Positions 12,301-26,171 of a stretch of DNA of 64,000 nucleotides are shown piece after piece. The stretch covers positions 23,381,343 to 23,445,342 of the forward strand of contig CM072810.1 in NCBI GenBank assembly GCA_037013495.1, written 5' to 3'. Each line of letters opens with the position of its first letter. The first letter of the stretch is position 1. The notes beneath the pieces are model-generated. The model searched no databases, was not told the DNA's origin, and worked only from the letters and a program-made list of their open reading frames with translations. This stretch comes from Hippophae tibetana (Eukaryota; Streptophyta; Magnoliopsida; Rosales; Elaeagnaceae). The position numbers and the translations under genes were made by a program.

Positions 12301-13190
12301 GAGTAGTTGATAATGTTTGAAAAACCTGCATAGAATTTGTGCAAGGTTTCATCCTCTTGCATGATATACGGTGCAAAATTTCTGTTCACCTACATATTTC
12401 TAGATTTATTTATTTTTGCTAAAATGCCTATATGAGTGGTCTCCAAAATGTTTCAAGTTGCTTGGAAGAAATAAAATGGTAAATTCATTGAAATAATCTT
12501 TTTAGAACTCGGATTACCTTTTTTAAAATCCTAAAAAAAAGGTTTATTCTTTCTAAGAAATTTAGTAAATCTCTGGCAAAGTATAGATATTTTCTCTTCA
12601 TTGGTATTAGATTCATCATTTGACATAATTGTGTCAAAAATAGCTTTACTCAGACCACTATACTTGATGTCAATAAAGTCAAGCTCTTTCCGTCTGCGAA
12701 AGTGGATAGCTATCATCTTGGAAACAAGTGATGCAGTTCCAATAATTTCCCAACTGATTCATTTAACAGTAAGTGCACAGGCCTTGTATATGGATTTAGC
12801 CAAGGTAACAATGGCTTGAAAATGATAATGTAGGCTAACAACGATTTTCTCAATCTACGTTTTTCCCAAATAAGTGCATCCAAATTTTACGAGTAGTTGA
12901 TAATGTTTGAAAAACCTGCATAGAATTTGTGCAAGGTTTCATCCTCTTGCATGATATAGAGTGCAAAATTTCTGTTCACCTACATATTTCTAGATTTATT
13001 TATTTTTGCTCAAATGCCTATATGAGTGGTCTCCAATATGTTTCAAGTTGCTTGGAAGAAATAAAACGGTAAATTAATTGAAATAATCTTTTTAGAGCTC
13101 GGATTACCTTTTTTTAAATCCTAAAAAAAAGGTTTATTCTTTCTAAGAAATTTAGTAAATCTGTGGCAAAGAATAGATATTTTCTCTTCA
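9317..13190 (+). repeat. Trimer higher-order repeat, 1,771-bp period
   Basis: Units at 9649, 10240 and 10830 (C, I/D hybrid, C) repeat at 11420, 12011 and 12601. The 1,771-bp period holds from about 9233 to 13036, slightly more than two turns. Shared private marks are aaaatccaaaaa (a lost t before the A run) in 9649 and 11420, tttgctaaaatgcc after 10240 and 12011, gttccaataa in all four C units, and tctacgtttttccc after 10830 and 12601. Units 10240 and 12011 have an I-type leader but a D-type body, so they are hybrids fixed before the trimer duplicated. Confidence 0.88.
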
Positions 13191-16100
13191 TTGGTATTAG
13201 ATTCATCATTTGACACAATTGTGTCAAAAATAGCTTCACTCAGACCACTATACTTGATGTCAATAAAGTCAAGCTCTTTCCGTCTGCGAAAGTGGATAGC
13301 TATCATCTTGGAAACAAGTGATGCAGTTCGAATAATTTCCCAACTCATTCATTTAACAGTAAGTTCACATGCCTTGTATATGGATTTAGCCAAGGTAACA
13401 ATGGCTTGAAAATGATAATGTAGGCTAACAACGATTTTCTCAATCTACTTTTTTCCCAAATAAGTGCATCCAAATTTTACGAGTAGTTGATAATGTTTGA
13501 AAAACCTGCATAGAATTTGTGCAAGGTTTCATCCTCTTGCATGATATAGAGTGCAAAATTTCTGTTCACCTACATATTTCTAGATTTATTTATTTTTGCT
13601 CAAATGCCTTATGAGTGGTCTCCAAAATGTTTCAAGTTGCTTGGAAGAAATAAAACGGTAAATTCATTGAAATAATCTTTTTAGAACTCGGATTACCTTT
13701 TTTAAAATCCTAAAAAAAAGGTTTATTCTTTCTAAGAAATTTAGTAAATCTCTGGCAAAGTATAGATATTTTCTCTTCATTGGTATTAGATTCATCATTT
13801 GACATAATTGTGTCAAAAATAGCTTTACTCAGACCACTATACTTGATGTCAATAAAGTCAAGCTCTTTCCGTCTGCGAAAGTGGATAGCTATCATCTTGG
13901 AAACAAGTGATGCAGTTCCAATAATTTCCCAACTGATTCATTTAACAGTAAGTGCACAGGCCTTGTATATGGATTTAGCCAAGGTAACAATGGCTTGAAA
14001 ATGATAATGTAGGCTAACAACGATTTTCTCAATCTACTTTTTTCCCAAATAAGTGCATCCAAATTTTACGAGTAGTTGATAATGTTTGAAAAACCTGCAT
14101 AGAATTTGTGCAAGGTTTCATCCTCTTGCATGATATAGAGTGCAAAATTTCTGTTCACCTACATATTTTTAGATTTATTTATTTTTGCTCAAATGCCTAT
14201 ATGAGTGGTCTTTAAAATGTTTCAAGTTGCTTGGAAGAAATAAAACGGTAAATTCATTGAAATAATCATTTTAGAACTCAGATTACCTTTTTTTTAAATC
14301 CTAAAAAAAAGGTTTATTATTTCTAAGAAATTTAGTAAATCTCTGGCAAAGTATAGATATTTTCTCTTCATTGGTATTAGATTCATCATTTGACACAATT
14401 GTGTCAAAAATAGCTTCACTCATACCACTATACTTGATGTCAATAAAGTCAAGCTCTTTCCGTCTGCGAAAGTGGATAGCTATCATCTTGGAAACAAGTG
14501 ATGCAGTTCGAATAATTTCCCAACTCATTCATTTAACAGTAAGTTCACAGGCCTTGTATATGGATTTAGCCAAGGTAACAATGGCTTGAAATGATAATGT
14601 AGGCTAACAACGATTTTCTCAATCTACTTTTTTCCCAAATAAGTGCACCCAAATTTTACGAGTAGTTGATAATGTTTGAAAAACGTGCATAGAATTTGTG
14701 CAAGGTTTCATCCTCTTGCATGATATAGAGTGCAAAATTTCTGTTCACCTACATATTTCTAGATTTATTTATTTTTGCGCAAATGCCTATATGAGTGGTC
14801 TTTAAAATGTTTCAAGTTGCTTGGAAGAAATAAAACGGTAAATTCATTGAAATAATCATTTTAGAACTCAGATTACCTTTTTTTTAAATCCTAAAAAAAA
14901 GGTTTATTCTTTCTATGAAATTTAGTAAATCTGTGGCAAAGAATAGATATTTTCTCTTCATTGGTATTAGATTCATCATTTGACACAATTGTGTCAAAAA
15001 TAGCTTCACTCAGACCACTATACTTGATGTCAATAAAGTCAAGCTCTTTCCGTCTGCGAAAGTGGATAGCTATCATCTTTGAAACAAGTGATGCAGTTCG
15101 AATAATTTCCCAACTCATTCATTTAACAGTAAGTTCACAGGCCTTGTATATGGATTTAGCCAAGGTAACAATGGATTGAAAATGATGATGTACGCTAACA
15201 ACGATATTCTCAATCTACTTTTTTCCCAAATATGTGCATCCAAATTTTACGAGTAGTTGATAATGTTTGAAAAACCTGCATAGAATTTGTGCAAGGTTTC
15301 ATCCTCTTGCATGATATACGGTGCAAAATTTCTGTTCACCTACATATTTCTAGATTTATTTATTTTTGCTCAAATGCCTATATGAGTGGTCTCCAAAATG
15401 TTTCAAGTTGCTTGGAAGAAATAAAATGGTAAATTCATTGAAATAATCTTTTTAGAACTCGGATTACCTTTTTTAAAATCCTAAAAAAAAAGGTTTATTC
15501 TTTCTAAGAAATTTAGTAAATCTCTGGCAAAGTATAGATATTTTCTCTTCATTGGTATTAGATTCATCATTTGACATAATTGTGTCAAAAATAGCTTTAC
15601 TCAGAGCACTATACTTGATGTCAATAAAGTCAAGCTCTTTCCGTCTGCGAAAGTGGATAGCTATCATCTTGGAAACAAGTGATGCAGTTCGAATAATTTC
15701 CCAACTCATTCATATAACAGTAAGTGCACAGGCCTTGTATATGGATTTAGCCAAGGTAACAATGGCTTGAAAATGATAATGTAGGCTAACAACGATTTTC
15801 TCAATCTACGTTTTTCCCAAATAAGTGCATCCAAATTTTACGAGTAGTTGATAATGTTTGAAAAACCTGCATAGAATTTGTGCAAGGTTTCATCCTCTTG
15901 CATGATATAGAGTGCTAAATTTCTGTTCACCTACATATTTCTAGATTTATTTATTTTTGCTCAAATGCCTATATGAGTGGTCTCCAAAATGTTTCAAGTT
16001 GCTTGGAAGAAATAAAACGGTAAATTCATTGAAATAATCTTTTTAGAACTCGGATTACCTTTTTTAAAATCCTAAAAAAAAGGTTTATTCTTTCTAAGAA

Positions 16101-16732
16101 ATTTAGTAAATCTCTGGCAAAGTATAGATATTTTCTCTTCATTGGTATTAGATTCATCATTTGACATAATTGTGTCAAAAATAGCTTTACTCAGACCACT
16201 ATACTTGATGTCAATAAAGTCAAGCTCTTTCCGTCTGCGAAAGTGGATAGCTATCATCTTGGAAACAAGTGATGCAGTTCCAACCATTTCCCAACTGATT
16301 CATTTAACAGTAAGTGCACAGGCCTTGTATATGGATTTAGCCAAGGTAACAATGGCTTGAAAATGATAATGTAGGCTAACAACGATTTTCTCAATCTACT
16401 TTTTTCCCAAATAAGTGCATCCAAATTTTACGAGTAGTTGATAATGTTTGAAAAACCTGCATAGAATTTGTGCAAGGTTTCATCCTCTTGCATGATATAG
16501 AGTGCAAAATTTCTGTTCACCTACATATTTCTAGATTTATTTATTTTTGCTCAAATGCCTATATGAGTGGTCTTTAAAATGTTTCAAGTTGCTTGGAAGA
16601 AATAAAACGGTAAATTCATTGAAATAATCATTTTAGAACTCAGATTACCTTTTTTTTAAATCCTAAAAAAAAGGTTTATTATTTCTAAGAAATTTAGTAA
16701 ATCTCTGGCAAAGTATAGATATTTTCTCTTCA
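13191..16732 (+). repeat. Mixed block: H C I D C C units
   Basis: Anchors: 13191 H, 13780 C (gttccaataa), 14371 I, 14961 D (with ttctatgaaattt), 15552 C (private cagagcac), 16142 C (private gttccaaccatt). The leader of 13780 has lost one base (aaatgccttatgag). The H unit at 13191 shares ccaatatg, ttaattg and cacatgcc with 3156 and 25581, i.e. 17 and 21 units away. It carries no regular higher-order period of its own. Confidence 0.82.
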
Positions 16733-19700
16733 TTGGTATTAGATTCATCATTTGACACAATTGTGTCAAAAATAGCTTCACTCAGACCACTATACTTGAT
16801 GTCAATAAAGTCAAGCTCTTTCCGTCAGCGAAAGTGGATAGCTATCATCTTGGAAACAAGTGATGCAGTTCGAATAATTTCCCAACTCATTCATTTAACA
16901 GTAAGTTCACAGGCCTTGTATATGGATTTAGCCAAGGTAACAATGGCTTGAAATGATAATGTAGGCTAACAACGATTTTCTCAATCTACTTTTTTCCCAA
17001 ATAAGTGCATCCAAATTTTACGAGTAGTTGATAATGTTTGAAAAACCTGCATAGAATTTGTGCAAGGTTTCATCCTCTTGCATGATATAGAGTGCAAAAT
17101 TTCTGTTCACCTACATATTTCTAGATTTATTTATTTTTGCTCAAATGCCTATATGAGTTGTCTCCAATATGTTTCAAGTTGCTTGGAAGAAATAAAACGG
17201 TAAATTCATTGAAATAATCTTTTTAGAGCTCGGATTACCTTTTTTTTAAATCCTAAAAAAAGGTTTATTCTTTCTAAGAAATTTAGTAAATCTGTGGCAA
17301 AGAATAGATATTTTCTCTTCATTTGTATTAGATTCATCATTTGACACAATTGTGTCAAAAATAGCTTCACTCAGACCACTATACTTGATGTCTATAAAGT
17401 CAAGCTCTTTCCGTCTGCGAAAGTGGATAGCTATCATCTTTGAAACAAGTGATGCAGTTCGAATAATTTCCCAACTCATTCATTTAACAGTAAGTTCACA
17501 GGCCTTGTATATGGATTTAGCCAAGGTAACAATGGCTTGAAAATGGTAATGTAGGCTAACAACGATTTTCTCAATCTACTTTTTTTTCCAAATAAGTGCA
17601 TCCAAATTTTACGAGTAGTTGATAATGTTTGAAAAACCTGCATAGAATTTGTGCAAAGTTTCATCTTATTGCATGATATAGAGTGCACAATATTTGTTCA
17701 CCTACATATTTCTAGATTTATTTATTTTTGCCCAAATGCCTATATGAGTGGTCTCCAAAATGATTCAAGTTGCTTGGAAGAAATGAAATGGTAAATTCAT
17801 TGAAATAATCATTTTAGAGCTCGGATTACCTTTTTTTTAAATCCTAAAAAAAGGTTTATTCTTTCTATGAAATTTAGTAAATCTGTGGCAAAGAATAGAT
17901 ATTTTCTCTTCATTGGTATTAGATTCATCATTTGACACAATTGTGTCAAAAATAGCTTCACTCAGACCACTATACTTGATGTCAATAAAGTCAAGCTCTT
18001 TCCGTCTGCGAAAGTGGATAGCTATCATCTTTGAAACAAGTGATGCAGTTCGAATAATTTCCCAACTCATTCATTTAACAGTAAGTTCACAGGCCTTGTA
18101 TATGGATTTAGCCAAGGTAACAATGGATTGAAAATGATGATGTACGCTAACAACGATTTTCTCAATCTACTTTTTTCCCAAATATGTGCATCCAAATTTT
18201 ACGAGTAGTTGATAATGTTTGAAAAACCTGCATAGAATTTCTGCAAGGTTTCATCCTCTTGCATGATATACGGTTCAAAATTTCTGTTCACCTACATATT
18301 TCTAGATTTATTTATTTTTGCTCAAATGCCTATATGAGTGGTCTCCAAAATGTTTCAAGTTGCTTGGAAGAAATAAAATGGTAAATTAATTGAAATAATC
18401 TTTTTAGAACTCGGATTACCTTTTTTAAAATCCTAAAAAAAAAGGTTTATTCTTTCTAAGAAATTTAGTAAATCTCTGGCAAAGTATAGATATTTTCTCT
18501 TCATTGGTATTAGATTCATCATTTGACATAATTGTGTCAAAAATAGCTTTACTCAGACCACTATACTTGATGTCAATAAAGTCAAGCTCTTTCCGTCTGC
18601 GAAAGTGGATAGCTATCATCTTGGAAACAAGTGATGCAGTTCGAATAATTTCCCAACTCATTCATTTAACAGTAAGTGCACAGGCCTTGTATATGGATTT
18701 AGCCAAGGTAACAATGGCTTGAAAATGATAATGTAGGCTAACAACGATTTTCTCAATCTACGTTTTTCCCAAATAAGTGCATCCAAATTTTACGAGTAGT
18801 TGATAATGTTTGAAAAACCTGCATAGAATTTGTGCAAGGTTTCATCCTCTTGCATGATATAGAGTGCAAAATTTCTGTTCACCTACATATTTCTAGATTT
18901 ATTTATTTTTCCCCAAATGCCTATATGAGTGGTCTCCAAAATGATTCAAGTTGCTTGGAAGAAATGAAATGGTAAATTCATTGAAATAATCATTTAAAGC
19001 TCGGATTACCTTTTTTTTAAATCCTAAAAAAAGGTTTATTCTTTCTAAGAAATTTAGTAAATCTGTGGCAAAGTATAGATATTTTCTCTCTATTGGTATT
19101 AGATTCATCATTTGACACAATTGTGTCAAAAATAGCTTCACTCAGACCACTATACTTGATGTCAATAAAGTCAAGCTCTTTCCGTCAGCGAAAGTGGATA
19201 GCTATCATCTTGGTAACAAGTGATGCAGTTCGAATAATTTCCCAACTCATTCATTTAACAGTAAGTTCACAGGCCTTGTATATGGATTTAGCCAAGGTAA
19301 CAATGGATTGAAAATGATAATGTACGCTAACAACGATTTTCTCAATCTACTTTTTTCCCAAATATGTGCATCCAAATTTTACGAGTAGTTGATAATGTTT
19401 GAAAAACCTACATAGAATTTGTGCAAAATTTCATCCTCTTGCATGATATAGGGTGCAAAATTTCTGTTCACCTACATATTTCTAGATTTATTTATTTTTG
19501 CTCAAATCCCTATATGAGTGGTCTCCAAAATGTTTCAAGTTGCTTGGAAGAAATAAAACGGTAAATTCATTGAAATAATCTTTTTAGAGCTCGGATTACC
19601 TTTTTTTAAATCCTAAAAAAAAGGTTTATTCTTTCTAAGAAATTTAGTAAATCTCTGGCAAAGTATAAATATTTTTTTCTTCATTGGTATTAGATTCATA

Positions 19701-22045
19701 ATTTGACACAATTGTGTCAAAAATAGCTTTACTCAGACCACTATACTTGATGTCAATAAAGTCAAGCTCTTTCCGTCAGCGAAAGTGGATAGCTATCATC
19801 TTGGAAACAAGTGATGCAGTTCGAATAATTTCCCAACTCATTCATTTAACAGTAAGTTCACAGGCCTTGTATATGGATTTAGCCAAGGTAACAATGGCTT
19901 GAAAATGGTAATGTAGGCTAACAACGATTTTCTCAATCTACTTTTTTTTCCAAATAAGTGCATCCAAATTTACTAGTAGTTGATAATGTTTGAAAAACCT
20001 GCATAGAATTTGTGCAAGGTTTCATCCTCTTGCATGATATAGAGTGCAAAATTTCTGTTTACCTACATATTTCTAGATTTATTTATTTTTGCTCAAATCC
20101 CTATATGAGTGGTCTCCAAAATGTTTCAAGTTGCTTGGAAGAAATAAAACGGTAAATTCATTGAAATAATCTTTTTAGAGCTCGGATTACCTTTTTTTAA
20201 ATCCTAAAAAAAAGGTTTATTCTTCTAAGGAATTTAGTAAATCTCTGGCAAAGTATAAATATTTTCTCTTCATTGGTATTAGATTCATAATTTGACACAA
20301 TTGTGTCAAAAATAGCTTCACTCAGACCACTATACTTGATGTCAATAAAGTCAAGCTCTTTCCTGCAGCGAAGGTGGATAGCTATCATATTGGAAACAAG
20401 TGATGCAGTTCGAATAATTTCCCAACTCATTCATTTAACAGTAAGTTCACAGGCCTTGTATATGGATTTAGCCAAGGTAACAATGGCTTGAAAATGGTAA
20501 TGTAGGCTAACAACGATTTTCTCAATCTACTTTTTTTTCCAAATAAGTGCATCCAAATTTTACGAGTAGTTGATAATGTTTGAAAAACCTGCATAGAATT
20601 TGTGCAAAGTTTCATCTTCTTGCATGATATAGAGTGTAAAATTTCTATTCACCTACATATTTCTAGATTTATTTATTTTTCCCCAAATGCCTATATGAGT
20701 GGTCTCCAAAATGATTCAAGTTGCTTGGAAGAAATGAAATGGTAAATTCATTGAAATAATCATTTTAGAGCTCGGATTACCTTTTTTTTAAATCCTAAAA
20801 AAAGGTTTATTCTTTCTATGAAATTTAGTAAATCTGTGGCAAAGAATAGATATTTTCTCTTCATTGGTATTAGATTCATCATTTGACACAATTGTGTCAA
20901 AAATAGCTTCACTCAGACCACTATACTTGATGTCAATAAAGTCAAGCTCTTTCCGTCTGCGAAAGTGGATAGCTATCATCTTTGAAACAAGTGATGCAGT
21001 TCGAATAATTTCCCAACTCATTCATTTAACAGTAAGTTCACAGGCCTTGTATATGGATTTAGCCAAGGTAACAATGGATTGAAAATGATGATGTACGCTA
21101 ACAACGATTTTCTCAATCTACTTTTTTCCCAAATATGTGCATCCAAATTTTACGAGTAGTTGATAATGTTTGAAAAACCTGCATAGAATTTCTGCAAGGT
21201 TTCATCCTCTTGCATGATATACGGTTCAAAATTTCTGTTCACCTACATATTTCTAGATTTATTTATTTTTGCTCAAATGCCTATATGAGTGGTCTCCAAA
21301 ATGTTTCAAGTTGCTTGGAAGAAATAAAATGGTAAATTAATTGAAATAATCTTTTTAGAACTCGGATTACCTTTTTTAAAATCCTAAAAAAAAAGGTTTA
21401 TTCTTTCTAAGAAATTTAGTAAATCTCTGGCAAAGTATAGATATTTTCTCTTCATTGGTATTAGATTCATCATTTGACATAATTGTGTCAAAAATAGCTT
21501 TACTCAGACCACTATACTTGATGTCAATAAAGTCAAGCTCTTTCCGTCTGCGAAAGTGGATAGCTATCATCTTGGAAACAAGTGATGCAGTTCGAATAAT
21601 TTCCCAACTCATTCATTTAACAGTAAGTGCACAGGCCTTGTATATGGATTTAGCCAAGGTAACAATGGCTTGAAAATGATAATGTAGGCTAACAACGATT
21701 TTCTCAATCTACGTTTTTCCCAAATAAGTGCATCCAAATTTTACGAGTAGTTGATAATGTTTGAAAAACCTGCATAGAATTTGTGCAAGGTTTCATCCTC
21801 TTGCATGATATAGAGTGCAAAATTTCTGTTCACCTACATATTTCTAGATTTATTTATTTTTGCTCAAATGCCTATATGAGTGGTCTTTAAAATGTTTCAA
21901 GTTGCTTGGAAGAAATAAAACGGTAAATTCATTGAAATAATCATTTTAGAACTCAGATTACCTTTTTTTTAAATCCTAAAAAAAAGGTTTATTATTTCTA
22001 AGAAATTTAGTAAATCTCTGGCAAAGTATAGATATTTTCTCTTCA
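16733..22045 (+). repeat. Nine-unit higher-order repeat, copy 1 (5,313 bp)
   Basis: Anchors: 16733 Q, 17322 T, 17913 D, 18504 C, 19093 V, 19684 L, 20273 R, 20864 D, 21455 C. Each subtype keeps the same linked variants when it recurs, and the next Q at 22046 starts a new turn. Read another way, it is a tetramer (Q T D C) joined to a pentamer (V L R D C), both ending in D C. Private changes here are tctctctattgg at 19086, aaacctacat near 19405, and an expanded atttttttcttc at 19671. Confidence 0.88.
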
Positions 22046-25000
22046 TTGGTATTAGATTCATCATTTGACACAATTGTGTCAAAAATAGCTTCACTCAGAC
22101 CACTATACTTGATGTCAATAAAGTCAAGCTCTTTCCGTCAGCGAAAGTGGATAGCTATCATCTTGGAAACAAGTGATGCAGTTCGAATAATTTCCCAACT
22201 CATTCATTTAACAGTAAGTTCACAGGCCTTGTATATGGATTTAGCCAAGGTAACAATGGCTTGAAATGATAATGTAGGCTAACAACGATTTTCTCAATCT
22301 ACTTTTTTCCCAAATAAGTGCATCCAAATTTTACGAGTAGTTGATAATGTTTGAAAAACCTGCATAGAATTTGTGCAAGGTTTCATCCTCTTGCATGATA
22401 TAGAGTGCAAAATTTCTGTTCACCTACATATTTCTAGATTTATTTATTTTTGCTCAAATGCCTATATGAGTTGTCTCCAATATGTTTCAAGTTGCTTGGA
22501 AGAAATAAAACGGTAAATTCATTGAAATAATCTTTTTAGAGCTCGGATTACCTTTTTTTTAAATCCTAAAAAAAGGTTTATTCTTTCTAAGAAATTTAGT
22601 AAATCTGTGGCAAAGAATAGATATTTTCTCTTCATTTGTATTAGATTCATCATTTGACACAATTGTGTCAAAAATAGCTTCACTCAGACCACTATACTTG
22701 ATGTCTATAAAGTCAAGCTCTTTCCGTCTGCGAAAGTGGATAGCTATCATCTTTGAAACAAGTGATGCAGTTCGAATAATTTCCCAACTCATTCATTTAA
22801 CAGTAAGTTCACAGGCCTTGTATATGGATTTAGCCAAGGTAACAATGGCTTGAAAATGGTAATGTAGGCTAACAACGATTTTCTCAATCTACTTTTTTTT
22901 CCAAATAAGTGCATCCAAATTTTACGAGTAGTTGATAATGTTTGAAAAACCTGCATAGAATTTGTGCAAAGTTTCATCTTATTGCATGAAGTGCACAATA
23001 TTTGTTCACCTACATATTTCTAGATTTATTTATTTTTGCCCAAATGCCTATATGAGTGGTCTCCAAAATGATTCAAGTTGCTTGGAAGAAATGAAATGGT
23101 AAATTCATTGAAATAATCATTTTAGAGCTCGGATTACCTTTTTTTTAAATCCTAAAAAAAGGTTTATTCTTTCTATGAAATTTAGTAAATCTGTGGCAAA
23201 GAATAGATATTTTCTCTTCATTGGTATTAGATTCATCATTTGACACAATTGTGTCAAAAATAGCTTCACTCAGACCACTATACTTGATGTCAATAAAGTC
23301 AAGCTCTTTCCGTCTGCGAAAGTGGATAGCTATCATCTTTGAAACAAGTGATGCAGTTCGAATAATTTCCCAACTCATTCATTTAACAGTAAGTTCACAG
23401 GCCTTGTATATGGATTTAGCCAAGGTAACAATGGATTGAAAATGATGATGTACGCTAACAACGATTTTCTCAATCTACTTTTTTCCCAAATATGTGCATC
23501 CAAATTTTACGAGTAGTTGATAATGTTTGAAAAACCTGCATAGAATTTCTGCAAGGTTTCATCCTCTTGCATGATATACGGTTCAAAATTTCTGTTCACC
23601 TACATATTTCTAGATTTATTTATTTTTGCTCAAATGCCTATATGAGTGGTCTCCAAAATGTTTCAAGTTGCTTGGAAGAAATAAAATGGTAAATTAATTG
23701 AAATAATCTTTTTAGAACTCGGATTACCTTTTTTAAAATCCTAAAAAAAAAGGTTTATTGTTTCTAAGAAATTTAGTAAATCTCTGGCAAAGTATAGATA
23801 TTTTCTCTTCATTGGTATTAGATTCATCATTTGACATAATTGTGTCAAAAATAGCTTTACTCAGACCACTATACTTGATGTCAATAAAGTCAAGCTCTTT
23901 CCGTCTGCGAAAGTGGATAGCTATCATCTTGGAAACAAGTGATGCAGTTCGAATAATTTCCCAACTCATTCATTTAACAGTAAGTGCACAGGCCTTGTAT
24001 ATGGATTTAGCCAAGGTAACAATGGCTTGAAAATGATAATGTAGGCTAACAACGATTTTCTCAATCTACGTTTTTCCCAAATAAGTGCATCCAAATTTTA
24101 CGAGTAGTTGATAATGTTTGAAAAACCTGCATAGAATTTGTGCAAGGTTTCATCCTCTTGCATGATATAGAGTGCAAAATTTCTGTTCACCTACATATTT
24201 CTAGATTTATTTATTTTTCCCCAAATGCCTATATGAGTGGTCTCCAAAATGATTCAAGTTGCTTGGAAGAAATGAAATGGTAAATTCATTGAAATAATCA
24301 TTTAAAGCTCGGATTACCTTTTTTTTAAATCCTAAAAAAAGGTTTATTCTTTCTAAGAAATTTAGTAAATCTGTGGCAAAGTATAGATATTTTCTCTTCA
24401 TTGGTATTAGATTCATCATTTGACACAATTGTGTCAAAAATAGCTTCACTCAGACCACTATACTTGATGTCAATAAAGTCAAGCTCTTTCCGTCAGCGAA
24501 AGTGGATAGCTATCATCTTGGTAACAAGTGATGCAGTTCGAATAATTTCCCAACTCATTCATTTAACAGTAAGTTCACAGGCCTTGTATATGGATTTAGC
24601 CAAGGTAACAATGGATTGAAAATGATAATGTACGCTAACAACGATTTTCTCAATCTACTTTTTTCCCAAATATGTGCATCCAAATTTTACGAGTAGTTGA
24701 TAATGTTTGAAAAACCTGCATAGAATTTGTGCAAAATTTCATCCTCTTGCATGATATAGGGTGCAAAATTTCTGTTCACCTACATATTTCTAGATTTATT
24801 TATTTTTGCTCAAATCCCTATATGAGTGGTCTCCAAAATGTTTCAAGTTGCTTGGAAGAAATAAAACGGTAAATTCATTGAAATAATCTTTTTAGAGCTC
24901 GGATTACCTTTTTTTAAATCCTAAAAAAAAGGTTTATTCTTTCTAAGAAATTTAGTAAATCTCTGGCAAAGTATAAATATTTTCTCTTCATTGGTATTAG

Positions 25001-25366
25001 ATTCATAATTTGACACAATTGTGTCAAAAATAGCTTTACTCAGAGCACTATACTTGATGTCAATAAAGTCAAGCTCTTTCCGTCAGCGAAAGTGGATAGC
25101 TATCATCTTGGAAACAAGTGATGCAGTTCGAATAATTTCCCAACTCATTCATTTAACAGTAAGTTCACAGGCCTTGTATATGGATTTAGCCAAGGTAACA
25201 ATGGCTTGAAAATGGTAATGTAGGCTAACAACGATTTTCTCAATCTACTTTTTTTTCCAAATAAGTGCATCCAAATTTACTAGTAGTTGATAATGTTTGA
25301 AAAACCTGCATAGAATTTGTGCAAGGTTTCATCCTCTTGCATGATATAGAGTGCAAAATTTCTGTT
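17700..25366 (+). repeat. Long segmental duplication within the array, copy 1 (7.67 kb)
   Basis: Thirteen consecutive units from 17913 to 24991 correspond to those from 32073 to 39150 at an offset of 14,159-14,160 bp (24 units). Shared rare marks include the 5-bp deletion, tttttccccaaatg before the V leaders, catttaaagctcgg, and cagagcac in the A unit. Private differences on each side (for example 19086, 20230, 23760 here; 34643 in the other copy) show that the copies have since drifted. The ends lie where flanking subtypes change: T tail against R tail on the left, ctgttcacc against ctgtttacc on the right. Confidence 0.85.
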
Positions 25367-26171
25367 CACCTACATATTTCTAGATTTATTTATTTTTGCT
25401 CAAATGCCTATATGAGTGGTCTCCAATATGTTTCAAGTTGCTTGGAAGAAATAAAACGGTAAATTAATTGAAATAATCTTTTTAGAGCTCGGATTACCTT
25501 TTTTTAAATCCTAAAAAAAAGGTTTATTCTTTCTAAGAAATTTAGTAAATCTGTGGCAAAGAATAGATATTTTCTCTTCATTGGTATTAGATTCATCATT
25601 TGACACAATTGTGTCAAAAATAGCTTCACTCAGACCACTATACTTGATGTCAATAAAGTCAAGCTCTTTCCGTCTGCGAAAGTGGATAGCTATCATCTTG
25701 GAAACAAGTGATGCAGTTCGAATAATTTCCCAACTCATTCATTTAACAGTAAGTTCACATGCCTTGTATATGGATTTAGCCAAGGTAACAATGGCTTGAA
25801 AATGATAATGTAGGCTAACAACGATTTTCTCAATCTACTTTTTTCCCAAATAAGTGCATCCAAATTTTACGAGTAGTTGATAATGTTTGAAAAACCTGCA
25901 TAGAATTTGTGCAAGGTTTCATCCTCTTGCATGATATAGAGTGCAAAATTTCTGTTCACCTACATATTTCTAGATTTATTTATTTTTGCTCAAATGCCTA
26001 TATGAGTGGTCTTTAAAATGTTTCAAGTTGCTTGGAAGAAATAAAACGGTAAATTCATTGAAATAATCATTTTAGAACTCAGATTACCTTTTTTTTAAAT
26101 CCTAAAAAAAAGGTTTATTATTTCTAAGAAATTTAGTAAATCTCTGGCAAAGTATAGATATTTTCTCTTCA
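22046..26171 (+). repeat. Higher-order repeat, shortened seven-unit turn
   Basis: Anchors: 22046 Q, 22635 T (586 bp, 5-bp deletion), 23221 D, 23812 C, 24401 V, 24991 A, 25581 H. The first five units match the nine-unit form, then L is represented by its cagagc variant and an H unit takes the place of R D C. Replacement of three units by one is what unequal exchange with an H-bearing copy would give. The C unit at 23812 has a private ttattgtttcta. Confidence 0.85.
22985..22994 (+). other. 5-bp deletion marker in T unit
   Basis: The unit reads gcatgaagtgcac where its relatives at 17322 and 26761 read gcatgatatagagtgcac, i.e. tatag is lost. This gives the 586-bp spacing between 22635 and 23221. 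The same deletion recurs at 37144-37153, exactly 14,159 bp away, and nowhere else that I saw, so it is a good marker of the long duplication. Confidence 0.93.
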
